NCBI RefSeq assembly: GCF_000400465.1
Contig: NW_008806295.1
Location: 62,001-126,000, forward strand
Direction: 5' to 3'
Origin: Wallemia ichthyophaga EXF-994
Lineage: Eukaryota > Basidiomycota > Wallemiomycetes > Wallemiales > Wallemiaceae
DNA length: 64,000 bases
A program made the position numbers and the translations under genes. The first letter of the stretch is position 1. Every line of letters starts with the position of its first letter. Below, piece by piece: positions 10,218 to 19,674 of this stretch. A model generated the notes under the pieces. It did no database searches and was not told the origin of the DNA. It was given only the letters and a program-made list of their open reading frames with translations.

Positions 10218-11398
10218 TCAAGACATATCCACCACACACCTCACACACTCACCACCGTGTAGATGCTCAAAAGCCTCATTCATCTCGCTCAGGCTGCGCG
10301 TGTGAGTGTGGAACGAATCCACGTCGAGTTTGTTATTGAGGTAGTCCACAACAATCCCCGGCAGCTCGCTCTTGCCTTTAACACCACCGAAGACGCTACC
10401 TTTCCACACTCTACCGGTGATGAGCTGGAGGGGATTAGTGGATATTTCGTCGGACATTGGCGCAAGACCGATGATGACGCTCTGGCCCCACCCCTTATGG
10501 CAGGCTTCGAGGGCGGATCTCATCACGCCGACGTTTCCAATACATACGATAGTGTGGTCGAGACCGCCTCCAGTGATATCAATCAGGTGCGATTCGATGG
10601 TCCTGTCGATGTGAAGGGGATTTACAAAGTCTGTTGCGCCGTGTTTCAAGGCGTGTTGCTCTTTGTTGCTGTTGGTATCTACTGCAATGATCCTGCGCGC
10701 TCCCGCCGCTTTCGCCCCTTGTACAGCGGCCAGACCTACGCAGCCGGCGCCGAAGACAGCGACCGTCTCGCCCTGCACCTTCTGCTTAGTAGCAGCGCCG
10801 TAGCCGGTAGTTATGCCGCAGCCGAGCAAGCAAGCTTTTTGTAGAGGAGCTTTCTTATCGACCACTGCAACAGAGTGCCTGCTAAGTACGCTGTACTGAG
10901 CGAAAGTGGAAGTGCCCATAAAGTGATTAACAGGGGTACCGCGGCAAGAGAAGCGGGTGCTTCCATCGCTCATAAGGCCCTTGTACTGTGTAGCAACGAG
11001 ACGCTGACATAGATTAGTTTTGCCGGAGATACAGAATGTGCATGAGGTGCACTCGCTGATGTACAGCGGGATCACGTGGTCGCCGGGTGCTATGTCGTCG
11101 ACACCTTCACCTACGCTCTCCACTACGGCACCACCTTCATGACCCAGTATGCACGGGAAATTGCTCAGTAAATCCTTTCCTGTCATGGCGAAAGCATCCG
11201 TGTGGCATACTCCTGTGTGCTCTACGCGCACTCGCACTTCGTCACGCAACGGCGGTGATACTTGTATTTCTTCGACCACGAGCGGAGTGTTGGCTTCCCA
11301 TGCTACGGCTGCCTTGCATGTTATCACTTGCTGCAATCTGTTTAGTGTGCCTGTCTTCTCTGATCTACACTCCCCCTCACATTGGCTGTGTTAGACAT
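10218..11398 (-). CDS. Class III alcohol dehydrogenase paralogue lacking glutathione-site residues
   Basis: This zinc-dependent medium-chain dehydrogenase is clearly related to S-(hydroxymethyl)glutathione dehydrogenase. A 6-codon first exon (MSNTAN) and a 50-nt intron (11331-11380) precede QVITCKAAVAWE; 376 residues. Catalytic zinc ligands ([23 protein letters not shown]), the four structural-zinc cysteines and the [11 protein letters not shown] nucleotide fold are intact. In the glutathione pocket, however, the usual Glu57 is Leu (KDLLSNF) and the class-defining Arg at 114/115 is Val (CQRLVATQ). The paralogue at 26730 keeps both. It therefore probably has another substrate. The same tiny first exon and intron position in both copies argue for duplication. 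Confidence 0.85.
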
Positions 11399-11625
11399 TT
11401 TCAATTTTTTTTTCTTGAGTTGTCGCTTGTATCGAATAGACAATGGAACATCTCGCATGCTTAATTTTGCTTTCGTAAACGTCATTCGTGCCTGTGCGTC
11501 ATGTTTTTCCCTTTAACGTCACTAACATCTCAAGGGGTTCGTGCACCAACAGAAAATGTATACGACGAGTATAAAACATAACAACAAGATAAACAGAATC
11601 AATAAACAAGATAAATAAAACAGAA

Positions 11626-12492
11626 TCAATAAACAAGATAAATAGCTGAGAGGATTACGGATAGGGTCGCAAAGACGTAGGACACGCCGTGCGCAACAGC
11701 CCAGCTATCAGCATTAACTTGGTTGTTGCCGCTCTTAATGCTGACTTTGAGCAAAGCAACCAGACCATCCTGGGGAGGGTTACCATTCACGGATACCTGT
11801 TCATTGTGGTTGACCATTGAGCTGTTGTAGGTGGTTAGGTTGGATTTAAAGCTCAATTCAGTTTCGTATGTGAAAGAGACGTTGGTGGCTGCATCGCCAT
11901 TCCTCGTCCAGTATCCCACCGTCTGCCCTTTCTGCGTGAGGTCTGCAGTTGCGTTGTTTATAGCCTTGGCTGTGGCATTACCTGCGATCCAATCCCTTCC
12001 GAGATTGTAACCATTAGGGATAATCATGTGATTTGCCTCTTTGTCCATTTCAGCAGAAGCAGCAATAAACAGTGCATTCGTGCTCGATTGGTTCCAGTAG
12101 CGAATATGATTACCGCCGTTTCTCGATTCATACAGCGTTCCGCCATTGCGGTCGTTGTAATTATAGCGCAGGATGCCTTGCTGGGCCACCAGTCCATCGC
12201 CGACATTCGCTAGCTGGTCGCCGCCCAAGTGGATTCCGGCGAATTCTTGCTGGAAGTGAAGCGAGTCCCAGTACGTGTAGAATCCACCAGGCGTCGAGTC
12301 ATCCACTTGCATCACTAGTGGATCGCTGTCGCCGCTAATGACGATATTCAGTGGCTCGCCAACCTCGTCATCACTGTTGGCTCGTGTGAGCCACCGCCCG
12401 CCATTTTCTGCTGGGTCGTTAAAGGCCTTTGCTTGTGATGGCTGCGATAGCCCCAGTAGTGCTGCTATTCCTGCTAGTATCAAACCGCGCAT
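11626..12492 (-). CDS. Secreted, membrane- or GPI-anchored protein of unknown function
   Basis: Start at 12492 gives a signal peptide (MRGLILAGIAALLGLSQPSQA). The mature part begins with NDPAENGGRWLTRAN and has GEPLNIVISGDSDPLV and GIHLGGDQLANVGDG. This pattern recalls a family of fungal secreted proteins of unknown role (family memory, not checked). Several NxS/T sites are visible (NQSS, NATA, NVSF, NLTT, NSSM). The C-terminus ends in a hydrophobic stretch (SYVFATLSVILSAIYLVY), fitting a GPI-anchor signal or a tail anchor. 288 residues, no intron. The 3' end of Duo1 lies just upstream in the same direction. Confidence 0.7.
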   Translation of the reverse strand: MRGLILAGIAALLGLSQPSQAKAFNDPAENGGRWLTRANSDDEVGEPLNIVISGDSDPLVMQVDDSTPGGFYTYWDSLHFQQEFAGIHLGGDQLANVGDGLVAQQGILRYNYNDRNGGTLYESRNGGNHIRYWNQSSTNALFIAASAEMDKEANHMIIPNGYNLGRDWIAGNATAKAINNATADLTQKGQTVGYWTRNGDAATNVSFTYETELSFKSNLTTYNSSMVNHNEQVSVNGNPPQDGLVALLKVSIKSGNNQVNADSWAVAHGVSYVFATLSVILSAIYLVY

Positions 12493-12550
12493 GGCTGTAA
12501 TAAGAAGAAAGAAGGGATAAATAGAAATACATATATTGGAGTACATGTTG

Positions 12551-13345
12551 TTATCTGCGTGTTGTGCTGCCTCTGCTGGTGCTAGTGGTGTTGCTCGCAC
12601 CGCCAGTGCCGCGTGTGGAAGGTATTCTCGATCCAGGTGGCGGAATGCGCGATTGCGGGCGCGGTTGGGACGACGACGAGGAGGAATATGAAGAAGACGC
12701 AGACGCGCCTCTGGCCCCTCTAGCGCTCCCTCTAGTACTCCCTCTAGCACTCGCACTAAGTACGCGTCCCCTGCCACGAACACTACCACGAACATTACCA
12801 TTGGCACCCATCGCAGCTCTCAATTGAGCATCCTTCTCGCTTTCCACTCGATTCCTCTCCGTTTCTGCCTCCTCCGCCTGCCTCCTCCTCGACTCTTGCG
12901 CCTCCGCCTCACGCTGAATACGCTGATTCTCGCGCTGTCTGTGCTCTTGGACGCGCATATCATCCGTAGCTCCCTTCCAATGCTCATTCAGCATCAAGTT
13001 ACGCGTGTGCTCCTGTTGGCCAAGTATTCGCGTGTATTCATCGAGCAGCGTCGACGTCTGCTCTACGCGCTCAGCCAGTCTGTGGTTGTGTGTCTGGGCG
13101 ATACACAACGCGTCTACTGATTTCTGCAGCGGTTCGCGGAACTTGCGTAAAGCTTTCAATTCAGCTTGAAGCGCTTGTACGCACTGAGCGGGGTGAGCGG
13201 GGTGTTGTGGTTCATCGTCGTGCTCTGGGTTATCCACATTCAAATCCACATCTTCCTCCTCCTCACGCCTCGCTAGATCATTGAGGCTGAGCGCATGCTG
13301 GGTATCGTCTGCAAATGTAAAGGATTGCTGTTGGATGTCTTCCAT
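12551..13345 (-). CDS. DUO1: DASH complex subunit Duo1
   Basis: Duo1 is part of the DASH/Dam1 ring that couples kinetochores to microtubule ends. The diagnostic core is present: a helix (LQAELKALRKFREPLQKSVD), then QTSTLLDEYTRILGQQEHTRNLMLNEHWKGATDD. The C-terminal half is a charged coiled coil that passes into an Arg/Gly/Ser-rich tail with RGS repeats and an IPPPGSRIPS microtubule-binding-like motif. Start chosen at 13345 (MEDIQQQS); an upstream exon cannot be excluded because the minus strand stays open further upstream. 264 residues, no intron. Confidence 0.85.
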   Translation of the reverse strand: MEDIQQQSFTFADDTQHALSLNDLARREEEEDVDLNVDNPEHDDEPQHPAHPAQCVQALQAELKALRKFREPLQKSVDALCIAQTHNHRLAERVEQTSTLLDEYTRILGQQEHTRNLMLNEHWKGATDDMRVQEHRQRENQRIQREAEAQESRRRQAEEAETERNRVESEKDAQLRAAMGANGNVRGSVRGRGRVLSASARGSTRGSARGARGASASSSYSSSSSSQPRPQSRIPPPGSRIPSTRGTGGASNTTSTSRGSTTRR

Positions 13346-13713
13346 CGCCCGCGGTAGTTGGTGGTGGATAGAGGAGAGGCGATGTGGGTGGTGGTATTTC
13401 CTTGTAAGCGTGTTGGACTCTACTAGTGGCTTTTTGTATTTCCACCGCCTGATGCTCCAACTCGACGATGAAAGACATTTGAAAATCTGCTCGATATGAA
13501 AATACACAAGCAATTAGTAGAGACTGACTCCTACAAATGAACATATATCGACAAACCTGCACTTTTGAAAACATATTATTTTTTTCCCTCTCAAGATTCC
13601 CAAAAACTGTTTCCCGCCTACGACCATCTTTATCAGATTCCAAGGAACGCTGTAGGTTTCGTTGATAGCCCTGTAAGCAAGCTAAATATCTACAGCCACG
13701 CGCGAGGATAAAT
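13346..13713. other. Interval between DUO1 and SNU13 with an unexplained open frame
   Basis: This is the divergent promoter region. The minus strand is open from 13769 to 13278, and within it MSFIVELEHQAVEIQKATS and a charged stretch near 13600 (RSLESDKDGRRRE) look like helical protein. They could be a 5' exon of DUO1 or a small separate gene, but I cannot place splice sites convincingly. Confidence 0.3.
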
Positions 13714-14094
13714 ATGTCAGCACCAAACCCAAAAGCCTTCCCATTAGCAGATGCAGGACTCACCAACAAGATACTGGATTTAGTCCAGCAATCCTCCCAC
13801 TACGCACAGCTTAAGAAAGGTGCAAACGAAGCTACAAAGACTCTCAACAGAGGAATTTGCGAGTTCATCATCATGACCGCAGACACTGAGCCAATTGAAA
13901 TTCTTCTTCATTTGCCACTTCTCTGCGAGGACAAGAACGTTCCGTACGTCTTTGTACCTTCAAAGACTGCTCTGGGTAGAGCTTGTGGTGTCAGCAGACC
14001 AGTGATTGCTGCATCCGTCACCACCAACCAGGCCACTGATCTCAACACGTCCATCAACCAGATCAAACTGGAAATTGAAAGATTGTTGGTTTAA
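13714..14094 (+). CDS. SNU13: U4/U6.U5 snRNP and box C/D snoRNP protein Snu13 (15.5K)
   Basis: This L7Ae/L30e-family protein binds kink-turns in U4 snRNA and box C/D snoRNAs. The whole 126-residue frame is conserved: [48 protein letters not shown] and [17 protein letters not shown]. The length matches the family exactly. No intron. Confidence 0.97.
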   Translation: MSAPNPKAFPLADAGLTNKILDLVQQSSHYAQLKKGANEATKTLNRGICEFIIMTADTEPIEILLHLPLLCEDKNVPYVFVPSKTALGRACGVSRPVIAASVTTNQATDLNTSINQIKLEIERLLV

Positions 14095-14141
14095 TTTTTG
14101 TATTAGGAGTGTTATAACATGTTATTTGGTATTATATCGTG

Positions 14142-14904
14142 TTATAAGAACTTCCAGTACAATACAAAGCATATTACTATCGCTATTCCCACCAATGGAC
14201 TGTACTTTCTTATCAGCGCATCCAGATTGACCTTCTTGGCTGCCCTTTTATACTTGAAACTCTCGTCTTTAAGGGATGTAGACAGATGAGACATTTTATC
14301 GAGACTATCACCTCTCCAAAGCAAATCTTCAATGTTTTTAGTCATGATTCGTGTCACGTCTTGAAGGTCGTCATTGAGTTGTGAGTATGGTGATTGCTGT
14401 TGTGTTGCTGTAGCAGCGCGAGGATCTATATAAACCCTTTGTGTCTTTGAGATAAAATTTTCAAAAGATTGAGCAGCGTATGGACGTTTAAACGTGGGCA
14501 ATTGAGTGGTATATGACTGCTTGAACTCCTTATCCAGCTCATCCAAGTAGCTGAAAGCCAAGTTGCGCGGATAGGATTTGTCTGATATGCACAAGTAGCA
14601 AACCACATCAGATAACAGGTAATGTATCGTGTAGCTACCCGATTCAATTGAGCATTTAGATTCTGACTGCGGGGATATTCTGCGAAGAATGAGTTTTGAC
14701 TGCTGCTTTTGTTCCTTCAGGCTGGTTTCTGTCTGTGTGCCATTTCAATGGGGCTATACATGTACACGTGTCTCTACCCACTTGATCATCATCGATCGAC
14801 GCAGCCAAAGGAAGCTGGTCTATTGTGCGTATTAGATGATTCTACAGCACAAATCCCTTTCCTCGCCCACCTGAAATCCTCGTTATCGACGTTGAAAGTG
14901 CCAT
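14142..14904 (-). CDS. SEC22: R-SNARE Sec22
   Basis: Sec22 is the vesicle SNARE for ER-Golgi transport. A longin domain (RISDQLPLAASIDDD, then SKCSIESGSYTIHYLLSD, SYPRNLAFSYLDEL) is followed by the SNARE helix with the central Arg (MTKNIEDLLWRGDSLDKM) and a C-terminal membrane anchor (YSPLVGIAIVICFVLYWKFL). Three exons: 14904-14871, 14819-14782 and 14714-14142. Introns are 51 nt and 67 nt; the second 3' site (after ctgaag) is chosen to keep frame. The 214 residues equal the yeast length. Its ATG lies 15 bp from the MPO1 ATG on the other strand. Confidence 0.93.
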
Positions 14905-14919
14905 TGTACTGGTCAAGCC

Positions 14920-15387
14920 ATGACGACGACGGCGTTCAATTTGGTCGAGCAACTTAATTTTTACAAAGCCTATCACAGCAATAGGTGGAATGTGTTTATC
15001 CACAGGTTATTTGTCCCACTTATCGTTTGGTCTGCACTTGGTTTATTGGATTACGTGGGCTGGGAATGCGCTGCGATAACAGCAATCCTTTATCAGTTGT
15101 ATTACGTCATTCTATCTCCATCAATTGGATTGAGCTACCTACCTCAATTACTGATTATGCTCTATTCGGCGCACTCACTTAACGCGTACACTGGCAATGC
15201 AGTAGCCATCTTCACAATAACGCACGTTATTTCCTGGATAGCACAATTCTACGGTCACGCTAAGCACGAAGGTAGAGCTCCTGCTTTGCTCGATAACCTT
15301 ATTGGCGCCTTGCTTCTCGCGCCGCTATTCGTGCACATTGAGAATCTCGTAAATTTGGGATATTGTAGGGATATAGGTGGATCATAA
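14920..15387 (+). CDS. MPO1: 2-hydroxy fatty acid dioxygenase Mpo1 (DUF962)
   Basis: Mpo1 is an ER membrane Fe(II) dioxygenase in the alpha-oxidation of 2-hydroxy fatty acids from phytosphingosine breakdown. Family marks are LNFYKAYHSNRWNVFIHRLFVPLIVW with the conserved His residues, WIAQFYGHAKHEGRAPALLDNL and several hydrophobic segments. 155 residues, no intron. Divergent from SEC22 with almost no promoter space. Confidence 0.9.
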   Translation: MTTTAFNLVEQLNFYKAYHSNRWNVFIHRLFVPLIVWSALGLLDYVGWECAAITAILYQLYYVILSPSIGLSYLPQLLIMLYSAHSLNAYTGNAVAIFTITHVISWIAQFYGHAKHEGRAPALLDNLIGALLLAPLFVHIENLVNLGYCRDIGGS

Positions 15388-15413
15388 TACACGGTGTACA
15401 TTAGTTAATATAT

Positions 15414-15981
15414 TCAATTACCTGACTCAACCACCTGGCTCAGTTCTGTGAAATTTTCAGATAAAGCGACGGCGAGCATATCGTGGTAAGTCTGGGTGTG
15501 TTTGTGAGTGGTTTATAACATGGTAAACAACCACCTGACCCACCTTGATCGTACTCAGCTTGCCATTCATGAACATATTCTCACCAGCCACCTGCTCGAT
15601 GTACTCCTTGGTGTACAGGTTAGGATTCTTGCCCTGATCGACGTGGTCGATGGCTTCGAGCGGCACGCGCGTGGTTGTGTGCCGCCTGAGCGTGTCGATG
15701 TGGGCTAGATGGTGCATGCTCTGCTGCACTTTCTCGCTAACGACGGTGCTGGTGGGTGAGGGCGTGGAAGTGTCTGTGTTTGCGTCTGCGTCTGCGCCAG
15801 CGTGCGCGTGCGTGTGCGTGTCTGTGTCGTTCTCAGCGCCGTTCACCTGGCTAGCTGCGACGCCCAATTCCAGCAGCGACTGGCTCAATCCCGTCAGCCT
15901 CCTCTCTAAACCATCGAGGACTTTTTCTTCCTGCTGTCTTCCCTGGGAATTGTCTGCGTCTGTGTCTGTGTATTTCGTCAT
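15414..15981 (-). CDS. MED10: Mediator subunit 10
   Basis: Med10 is part of the Mediator middle module. The N-terminal helix (LERRLTGLSQSLLELGVAA) and the block IDHVDQGKNPNLYTKEYIEQVAGENMFMNGK are diagnostic. A 52-nt intron (15492-15543) leads to a short last exon encoding TYHDMLAVALSENFTELSQ. Between the two conserved blocks is an insert of His/Asp/Ala/Thr repeats (THTHAHAGADADANTDT) from a GT-rich tract. 171 residues. Confidence 0.9.
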
Positions 15982-16132
15982 GGTCGCTGTGGTGAGCGAG
16001 AGGGCTGACTGGATTTGGTGTTATCAGGGCCCACGGGGCAAGTCGCAACAGAGGAGAACTTACAAGCGCGGTGCCACCGGTCTCTCCCCAGCACCTCGCA
16101 GCTTCTGGTACTCGCGCTAGTCTTCTCGAACC

Positions 16133-17587
16133 ATGGCCGTCACTCTAGGAGAATACCAAGCGGGGGGACTGCGGATGCTCGATGGGGAGGAAGTCGATGA
16201 GCATGGCGTGGGGACGATACCGCTCGCTGCCGCCCTCCCCAGCGGACACGCTCCCGTGAAAGCGCGTAAGAAGGGCGTGATCGACAACAGCAAGGAGCAT
16301 CGCAAGGAGTACTGTCCCAACGAGCCAGCCAGCGCGCGTCTGCGGGCGGCGGTTGCAGATTTCCAAGCTGCGTACCGCCTCACTGCGAACGAGCACGCCG
16401 TTCTACAGGCATTCACGACGTACATCAAACTCCCGATGAATGTACCGCGCGACCCTCGTTACGGACACACTCTCAAGCCCAACGGGGAACGCGAGTACGC
16501 CGACATCGACACCTTCCTCGCAGATCCACCGACGCTCGTCGCGACATTCGCCGAGGTCTTCTTGGATCAGTTCGCATTCGACGTGGATCGCATCGCCTGT
16601 CTCCCGGCTCTCCTCAGCTCTTTCTTGAGCTTCGTCAGCGCGTCCGGGGCTGTGGAGGAGTGTACAAGTGGGCTGAGCAGGGCGTTGGATGTAGTGCGCG
16701 GCCCTCTGCGCTCTTTTCTGGCTTCTGCCGCCCGGATACTGAGTGCTCCCCACCTCGGCGCTTTCAACCGCGCCGCCCTCTTCGCTTTCGATATCTGGAT
16801 CGATGCTCCTCAGTACGGCGTGTTGCGCTATGTCGACGATATCGAGCGAGTGGAGGTCCTCGAAGAGGATCGGGTGCATTGCGATGCTTCCACTGCTAAC
16901 ACACCCAACAGCCTCCTCTCCCCTCTCGCTAGAGACCAGGTGTACTCGCAGCTCCTCGCCAAAAGCCTCGACGACATACCGTTACTGGTGCAGCACGCGG
17001 CAATGAAGATGCTAGGCGAGCCAGTGCAGTACACGCCCACCGTAGACACACTGCCCGACGCGGTGCTGTGCGAGTTGAGGAGGGTGTTTGCGGAGAATAC
17101 CGCCACGCACCAGCTCATACTCAACAAAGACGGCGTACAAGTGCTCAACAGATACCTGAGCGGGGGTGGGAGTGACACCAACAACGGCACCAACAACGGC
17201 AATGTGAGACACTCATACCGCCACGTCTTCATCGAGAGAAGCGTGCGGCAGATCAGCAGGCTCGACCGCTACAGCGAGGATTTGTGGCTCGTCGCTCTCG
17301 ATTCTGTGGCGGGGAACGAGGAGACACGGCGAAGCAAAGCCGTTGGCTGTTCTCGCGGTGAGTCTGTCGGTAACTCCACACATACCACGCACTCCGCCAT
17401 CGTCACTCTGTGGGATACCTCTTTCGTGCAATACGTAGGTGGCGTTGACGCACTTATCGGAATCAAGCTCGACGCTTTCTTTCACAAGGTGCAGCAGGTG
17501 CAACAACAGCGCGAGCATGTGCCCGGACTTCCTGAGTCGTGGTGGGTGGTGAATCTCGTCCATGTATTGAGGCAGCGACAGCTGTAG
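16133..17587 (+). CDS. Unknown GC-rich-encoded protein, 484 residues
   Basis: A single open frame in a locally GC-rich stretch, starting ATG in a ccATGg context. I do not recognise a domain. It has mixed helical character (FAEVFLDQFAFDVDRIACLPALLSSFLSFVSA), a Thr/Asn insert (TNNGTNNGN) near residue 360 and no signal peptide or membrane segment. High GC opens long shadow frames on the other strand; the forward frame is preferred for its length, start context and the fact that it ends 37 bp before the convergent GPI18 stop. Confidence 0.6.
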   Translation: MAVTLGEYQAGGLRMLDGEEVDEHGVGTIPLAAALPSGHAPVKARKKGVIDNSKEHRKEYCPNEPASARLRAAVADFQAAYRLTANEHAVLQAFTTYIKLPMNVPRDPRYGHTLKPNGEREYADIDTFLADPPTLVATFAEVFLDQFAFDVDRIACLPALLSSFLSFVSASGAVEECTSGLSRALDVVRGPLRSFLASAARILSAPHLGAFNRAALFAFDIWIDAPQYGVLRYVDDIERVEVLEEDRVHCDASTANTPNSLLSPLARDQVYSQLLAKSLDDIPLLVQHAAMKMLGEPVQYTPTVDTLPDAVLCELRRVFAENTATHQLILNKDGVQVLNRYLSGGGSDTNNGTNNGNVRHSYRHVFIERSVRQISRLDRYSEDLWLVALDSVAGNEETRRSKAVGCSRGESVGNSTHTTHSAIVTLWDTSFVQYVGGVDALIGIKLDAFFHKVQQVQQQREHVPGLPESWWVVNLVHVLRQRQL

Positions 17588-17624
17588 ACTGCGTATAGTA
17601 AATGACATGCATGCATATCCATCC

Positions 17625-18862
17625 CTACGCAGGCGGTAAGAAAGCAGCCCAGAGGACACAAGCGACGCAGCCCCATAGCCGGGACCACGCGACGAACGAG
17701 CGAGCGAGTCTGCTATCTGTGTGCGCCGCCACCCACCACCACAGAGGGGGAAGGGCAGTCGCGAAACGCAGGGCGATCTGTACATTTGAAAAGCAGAGGA
17801 GGAGTATGAGAGTGAGTGTGTGCAGGACATAGTGGGGGAGAGCGCGCAGAGTCATGTGGGGATTGCAGATGGCTACGATCCCCACGACATACACCGGCAA
17901 CGATATGAGGAAATTGGGTATTTGCGATACATTCCAGTAGCGCAATAGCCCGTTATCCCAGTACGTTCCTTGCACATAGCTGTATGCGAGGGGGAGTGTG
18001 CGCGTGCAAAAAGGTGCTTGCGGACATAGCCGCGCGTATGCCTCCGTCTGCGTATATCCGAGTGGGGCGAATGATGCAATGGTGCCGAGAGACGCAAATG
18101 CTATGCGCTGAGAGGGGAGTGTCAGTGAAAGCGTTGGGCGAGAGAGAGTCTGTGCTCGCTGCCCACATTAATTATTCTCGGGGGGAAACACAGACGCCGC
18201 GTTTCTAGGACGGGGCGGATGAGTATTTCGTAGAGGAAGAAGCCGGCGAGGAGACAGCCGTTTGCGCGGGTGGAAGCGGCAGCGAAAGCGACGAGCGATG
18301 CCGTCAGCCAGGAGCCCTCGGCCACCATTCGCGCCGTCATGAGTGCGAGCGGCGTGTACACGGCCTCGGTGTACGGCACGAGCAGGGAAGGCGGCGAGGG
18401 AGGACACGCGGCCATTAGCAACGCTGGTGCAGCTGCCTGTGCGGGAGTGTAGTGCGGATACACGACGCGCGTCAGTCTGTACAGCTCGAGTGGTGCCAGT
18501 AGGCTGATGAGGTTCGCGAGGAAGGCACTCGCTATGAGCGTGTCGGAGAGCGTGAGCGTGTGGGCGTCGCGTATCGTGGCCATAACTAACCCGCATCCCC
18601 GCATCAGCAGTGGAATTCCAGGCATAAATGCTATTTCGTGCTCGCTGCGCCACCCCCCGTAAGAATTCATAGCGCGGCTGAGGAAGTGGAATACATCCCA
18701 GCGCAGAATCGATCGCGTCAACGCGTTCGTCTGGCTGCCCAGCAGAATCTCAGCGCTGGTATCGAATGAGGAGAGAATGGCGGATGCAACGAGGACGATG
18801 GACGCGTGGACTGCCTTGCACTTGATCGTCGTCTTTATTATTTCCTTTTCCCACTTTTTCAT
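17625..18862 (-). CDS. GPI18: GPI mannosyltransferase 2 (PIG-V)
   Basis: Gpi18 adds the second mannose to the GPI anchor core in the ER lumen. The first part holds RWDVFHFLSRAMNSYGG and EHEIAFMPGIPLLMRG, the conserved lumenal loop of the family, then many membrane segments; PYTEAVYTPLALM matches the next conserved loop. Intron 18108-18166 (59 nt) joins PRIIN to RIAFASLGTI. The second exon has SYVQGTYWDNGLLRYWNVSQIPNFLISLP. Start at 18862 (MKKWEKEI) is 30 bp from the TAD2 ATG. 392 residues. Confidence 0.92.
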
Positions 18863-18892
18863 TTGGTGGTGCCCTCGAGAAGACACACTGCC

Positions 18893-19597
18893 ATGGCCAC
18901 ATACATCCCTGCAGACGTTCAGACACCCATCGACAAGCACTGGATGCGGCTGGCCTTGCAGATGGCCCAGGAGGCTTACGACGCTTCCGAGATCCCCGTC
19001 GGCTGTGTCTTCGTCGAGCAGACGGAGCCAGCGACGGCGTTGCACACACAGACGCAAGGCTATGGCCGCATGATAGCCAAGTCGCGCAATCGCACAAACG
19101 AGCTGCGTAACGCAACGCTGCACGCTGAGCTAGAAGCGATAGGACAAATCCTGCGCACCTCCGACGATCACAGCCTTCTCCACAGGACGACGCTCTACGT
19201 TACCATCGAGCCGTGTATTATGTGCGCTTCTGCTCTCAGGCAGGTCGGTATCAATCACGTCGTCTACGGCGCTGGAAACGAGCGTTTCGGTGGCTGTGGC
19301 TCTGTCGTGCCGATCAACGACGAACCCTTGCTTAAATACCAAAAAGCATATACTGCACTCGGTGGCGTGTTCAGAGACGAGGCTATCATGCTCCTTAGAC
19401 GGTTCTACATGACTGAAAATTCTAACGCTCCTCAACCTCGCAAGAAACAGACTAGAATACTTAAAACTGAAATTCCACCCGTTCCACCGACTAGCAGGAT
19501 GCATACGCCTAATGGCAGCGTCGTGCCCAGTCCGTCTAACACACCCACTCCGTCACCTGTACCTGTTTCCTTCACACCTACATTGGAGAATGTATGA
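18893..19597 (+). CDS. TAD2: tRNA-specific adenosine deaminase subunit Tad2
   Basis: Tad2 is the catalytic half of the Tad2-Tad3 enzyme that makes inosine at the tRNA wobble position 34. Zinc and catalytic residues are intact: HAELEAI (His ligand, catalytic Glu) and PCIMCASAL (two Cys ligands). The Arg/Asn block (KSRNRTNELRNATLHAE) and YGAGNERFGGCGS are typical. Start chosen at 18893 so that the protein begins just before the deaminase fold; the frame is open to 18806. A Pro/Ser/Thr-rich tail of about 60 residues follows the fold. 234 residues. Confidence 0.93.
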   Translation: MATYIPADVQTPIDKHWMRLALQMAQEAYDASEIPVGCVFVEQTEPATALHTQTQGYGRMIAKSRNRTNELRNATLHAELEAIGQILRTSDDHSLLHRTTLYVTIEPCIMCASALRQVGINHVVYGAGNERFGGCGSVVPINDEPLLKYQKAYTALGGVFRDEAIMLLRRFYMTENSNAPQPRKKQTRILKTEIPPVPPTSRMHTPNGSVVPSPSNTPTPSPVPVSFTPTLENV

Positions 19598-19674
19598 TTT
19601 GTCGTGTGTGTTGTGTTCCTCTCTTCCCGTTTAATGCATTTTATTCATCTTGTTGTTACACTAGCTCATCGCTG

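Noticed and set aside
16117-17830. Several minus-strand frames opposite the 484-residue gene
   Set aside because: High GC opens all frames; none has a coherent domain, and one merges into GPI18 out of frame.
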